From STD1-204 sp041649895 (GTDB lineage Bacteria; Patescibacteriota; Minisyncoccia; Minisyncoccales; Minisyncoccaceae): 13,301 bases of DNA. The stretch covers positions 1 through 13,301 of the forward strand of contig JBAZMG010000026.1 of the NCBI GenBank assembly GCA_041649895.1, given 5' to 3'. A model generated the notes under the pieces. The model was not told the origin of the DNA. It worked only from the letters and a program-made list of their open reading frames with translations, and did no database searches. Of this stretch, positions 11,895-13,301 are shown piece by piece. The position numbers were made by a program, and so were the translations under genes. How positions within the stretch are numbered: position 1 is the first letter of the stretch; each line of letters begins with the position of its first letter.

Positions 11895-12280
11895 AAAAAG
11901 AAAAAGAAGTTTATTTTTGGGCAATGGCGCTCTACCGCGCCGTAAAGGATAATCCGGAAAAAAGGACGGAAATTTTCGTGAACCTGAAAAAAGCTTTGGT
12001 GAAAAAACAAGAAACGCTTCCGGCAATTATTAAAAAATTCGGCAAGATATATAACGCCGAAGAAAAAGCGCTGGTGTCGTCAGCTAAAAATTTAAAGGAA
12101 GAAGAAAAGAAAGAGATTTCGGAAAAAGCAAAAAGAATTTTGGATGGAAAAAAAGAAGTGGAGTATTCTTTGGACGAAAGCCTTTTGGGAGGATTTCGTT
12201 TAAAAACAAAAGATGTTCTCATTAAAGCCTCCCTAAAAGATGTTTTAGCGGGGCTAAAAAAACTATATGGACATAATTGA
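11891..12280 (+). CDS. atpH: ATP synthase F1 delta subunit, shortened
   Basis: Delta links the b stalk to the top of the alpha/beta hexamer. The 129-residue product is clearly shorter than the usual 175-180. The C-terminal signature is intact (DESLLGGFRLKTKDVLIKAS, residues 95-114), as is the final LAGLKKLYG helix. The shortening is therefore in the N-terminal helical domain that contacts alpha. It starts with ATGA overlap on atpF and overlaps atpA by 14 bases, so translation of the three is likely coupled. The position between atpF and atpA supports the assignment. Confidence 0.85.
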   Translation: MKKEKEVYFWAMALYRAVKDNPEKRTEIFVNLKKALVKKQETLPAIIKKFGKIYNAEEKALVSSAKNLKEEEKKEISEKAKRILDGKKEVEYSLDESLLGGFRLKTKDVLIKASLKDVLAGLKKLYGHN

Positions 12281-13301
12281 ACAATTTAAAAAACAATTGG
12301 AAGGCGTGGAATTAAACCCGGAGACGGAAGAAATAGGGGAGGTGACGGAAGTAAAGGACGGAGTGGCAAAATTGTCCGGTTTGAAAAACGTGGAAAATTT
12401 CGAGTTGATCGAATTTGAAGAAGCCGGAGTTTTGGGTTTGATCCTAAACCTGGAAGAGTACGAGGTTGGTGCCGTGATCTTGGGAAGCGATAAAAAAATA
12501 AAAGAAGGCACAATCGCGAGGCGAACAAAAAAAGTTTTTTCTTTGCCGGTGGGAGAAGGCCTCTTGGGGCGAGTGATCGACCCATTGGGTAATCCGCTCG
12601 ACGGCAAGGGTGAAATAAAAGCAACGGAATATCTTCCTTTGGAAAGAAAGGGTCCTTCGGTGATCGAGAGAAAGCCCATAGGAACCCCGGTTCATACCGG
12701 AATTAAAATGGTTGATGCCTTGATCCCGATCGGCCGCGGACAGCGAGAATTGATCATCGGAGACAGGGGTTTGGGAAAGACGGCTGTTGCCATTGATGCA
12801 ATTATCAATCAAAAGAACGAAAAGAATAGGCCGTATTGCGTTTATGTGGCTTGTGGACAAAAGAAAAGCAAAGTGCGAAGACTTGTCTCAACATTGGAAA
12901 AAGCCGGAGCGATGGAATACACTATTGTTGTTTGCGCGTTTCCGGACGATCCGGCGAGTTTTGTTTACTTGGCGCCTTTTACGGGCGTAACTATGGGAGA
13001 ATATTTTCGCGACAGCAAAAGAGATGCATTGTGCGTGTTTGACGACCTCACAAAACAAGCTTGGGCGTGGAGAGAGATATCTTTGGTCTTAAGGCGTCCG
13101 CCGGGCAGAGAAGCTTACCCTGGTGACGTGTTTTATCTGCACTCAAGGCTTTTGGAAAGAGCCGCCAGGCTGTCTGACGAAAAAGGCGGCGGGTCTTTGA
13201 CCGCTTTACCTATAATTGAAACACAAGCTGGAGATATTTCCGGATATATTCCCACAAACGTAATTTCCATCACTGACGGACAGATATTTTTGAATTCAAC
13301 A
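12267..13301 (+). CDS. atpA: ATP synthase F1 subunit alpha (cut by window end)
   Basis: Alpha forms the non-catalytic nucleotide sites of the F1 hexamer. From ATG 12267 there are 345 uninterrupted codons to the window edge, roughly two thirds of the normal 500. Recognisable segments are the beta-barrel domain (about 20-90), GRVIDPLGNPLDG (101-113), a P-loop GDRGLGKT (165-172), YVACGQKKSKV, MEYTIVV, YLAPFTGVTMGEYF, and the near-invariant RRPPGREAYPGDVFYLHSR (276-294, with the LLERAA that follows). The P-loop differs from the usual alpha GDRQTGKT at two positions (Q to G, T to L), though the K171-T172 pair is kept. It overlaps atpH by 14 bases. The C-terminal domain and the following atpG and atpD genes are outside the window. 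Confidence 0.95.
   Translation, partial: MDIIEQFKKQLEGVELNPETEEIGEVTEVKDGVAKLSGLKNVENFELIEFEEAGVLGLILNLEEYEVGAVILGSDKKIKEGTIARRTKKVFSLPVGEGLLGRVIDPLGNPLDGKGEIKATEYLPLERKGPSVIERKPIGTPVHTGIKMVDALIPIGRGQRELIIGDRGLGKTAVAIDAIINQKNEKNRPYCVYVACGQKKSKVRRLVSTLEKAGAMEYTIVVCAFPDDPASFVYLAPFTGVTMGEYFRDSKRDALCVFDDLTKQAWAWREISLVLRRPPGREAYPGDVFYLHSRLLERAARLSDEKGGGSLTALPIIETQAGDISGYIPTNVISITDGQIFLNST

Noticed and set aside
1..13301. Search for defence, toxin-antitoxin, phage or transposase genes, and for tRNA or rRNA genes
   Set aside because: No convincing candidate was seen by eye on either strand; the genes are accounted for by housekeeping families plus one secreted protein and one small membrane protein.

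Overview
The window looks like a chromosomal stretch of an AT-rich bacterium of the Candidate Phyla Radiation (Patescibacteria, most like Parcubacteria). This is inferred from compact gene packing, mostly absent Shine-Dalgarno sites, a stand-alone 5'-3' exonuclease, a Mur ligase without its N-terminal domain, a very short ATP synthase delta subunit and a secreted dockerin-type protein. TGA is used as an ordinary stop (fpg, ruvA, atpF, atpH), which argues against the recoded lineages. No rRNA, tRNA, CRISPR array, transposase or phage gene was seen, and no gap without a gene exceeds 190 bases.

Layout. 1-208 (minus) is the start of a DHH-family phosphoesterase, divergent from a plus-strand group: tsaE (tRNA t6A synthesis), an overlapping 5'-3' exonuclease, a soluble PAS histidine kinase and a large secreted protein with six Cys/Trp/NGG repeats and a dockerin-like end. 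A GC-rich hairpin and a clear sigma70-type promoter then lead into a single-domain response regulator, fpg (DNA repair) and holA (DNA polymerase III delta), which ends in a bidirectional terminator. On the minus strand follow rpsT (ribosomal protein S20) and a small two-helix membrane protein. Plus-strand transcription resumes with ruvA and murE, overlapping by ATGA. After a terminator and a strong promoter comes the ATP synthase operon: atpB, an AtpZ/AtpI-like gene, atpE, atpF, atpH and atpA (cut by the window end).

The genes are mostly housekeeping: translation fidelity (tsaE, rpsT), replication and repair (exonuclease, fpg, holA, ruvA), wall synthesis (murE) and energy (atp). The accessory part is the secreted repeat protein, flanked by a soluble kinase and a lone receiver protein.

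The least explained signals are non-coding. (i) A roughly 35-45 bp hairpin repeat (CCCCCACC-T4/5 ... A4-GATGGGGG) occurs three times, always in the same orientation relative to the local gene; one copy encodes part of the TsaE tail and another sits just before the rpsT start. (ii) A heptanucleotide tandem repeat (TTCTTNA-like) lies directly upstream of tsaE and again at the ruvA promoter. I found no clear undescribed multi-gene system; these repeats and the secreted protein are the best leads.
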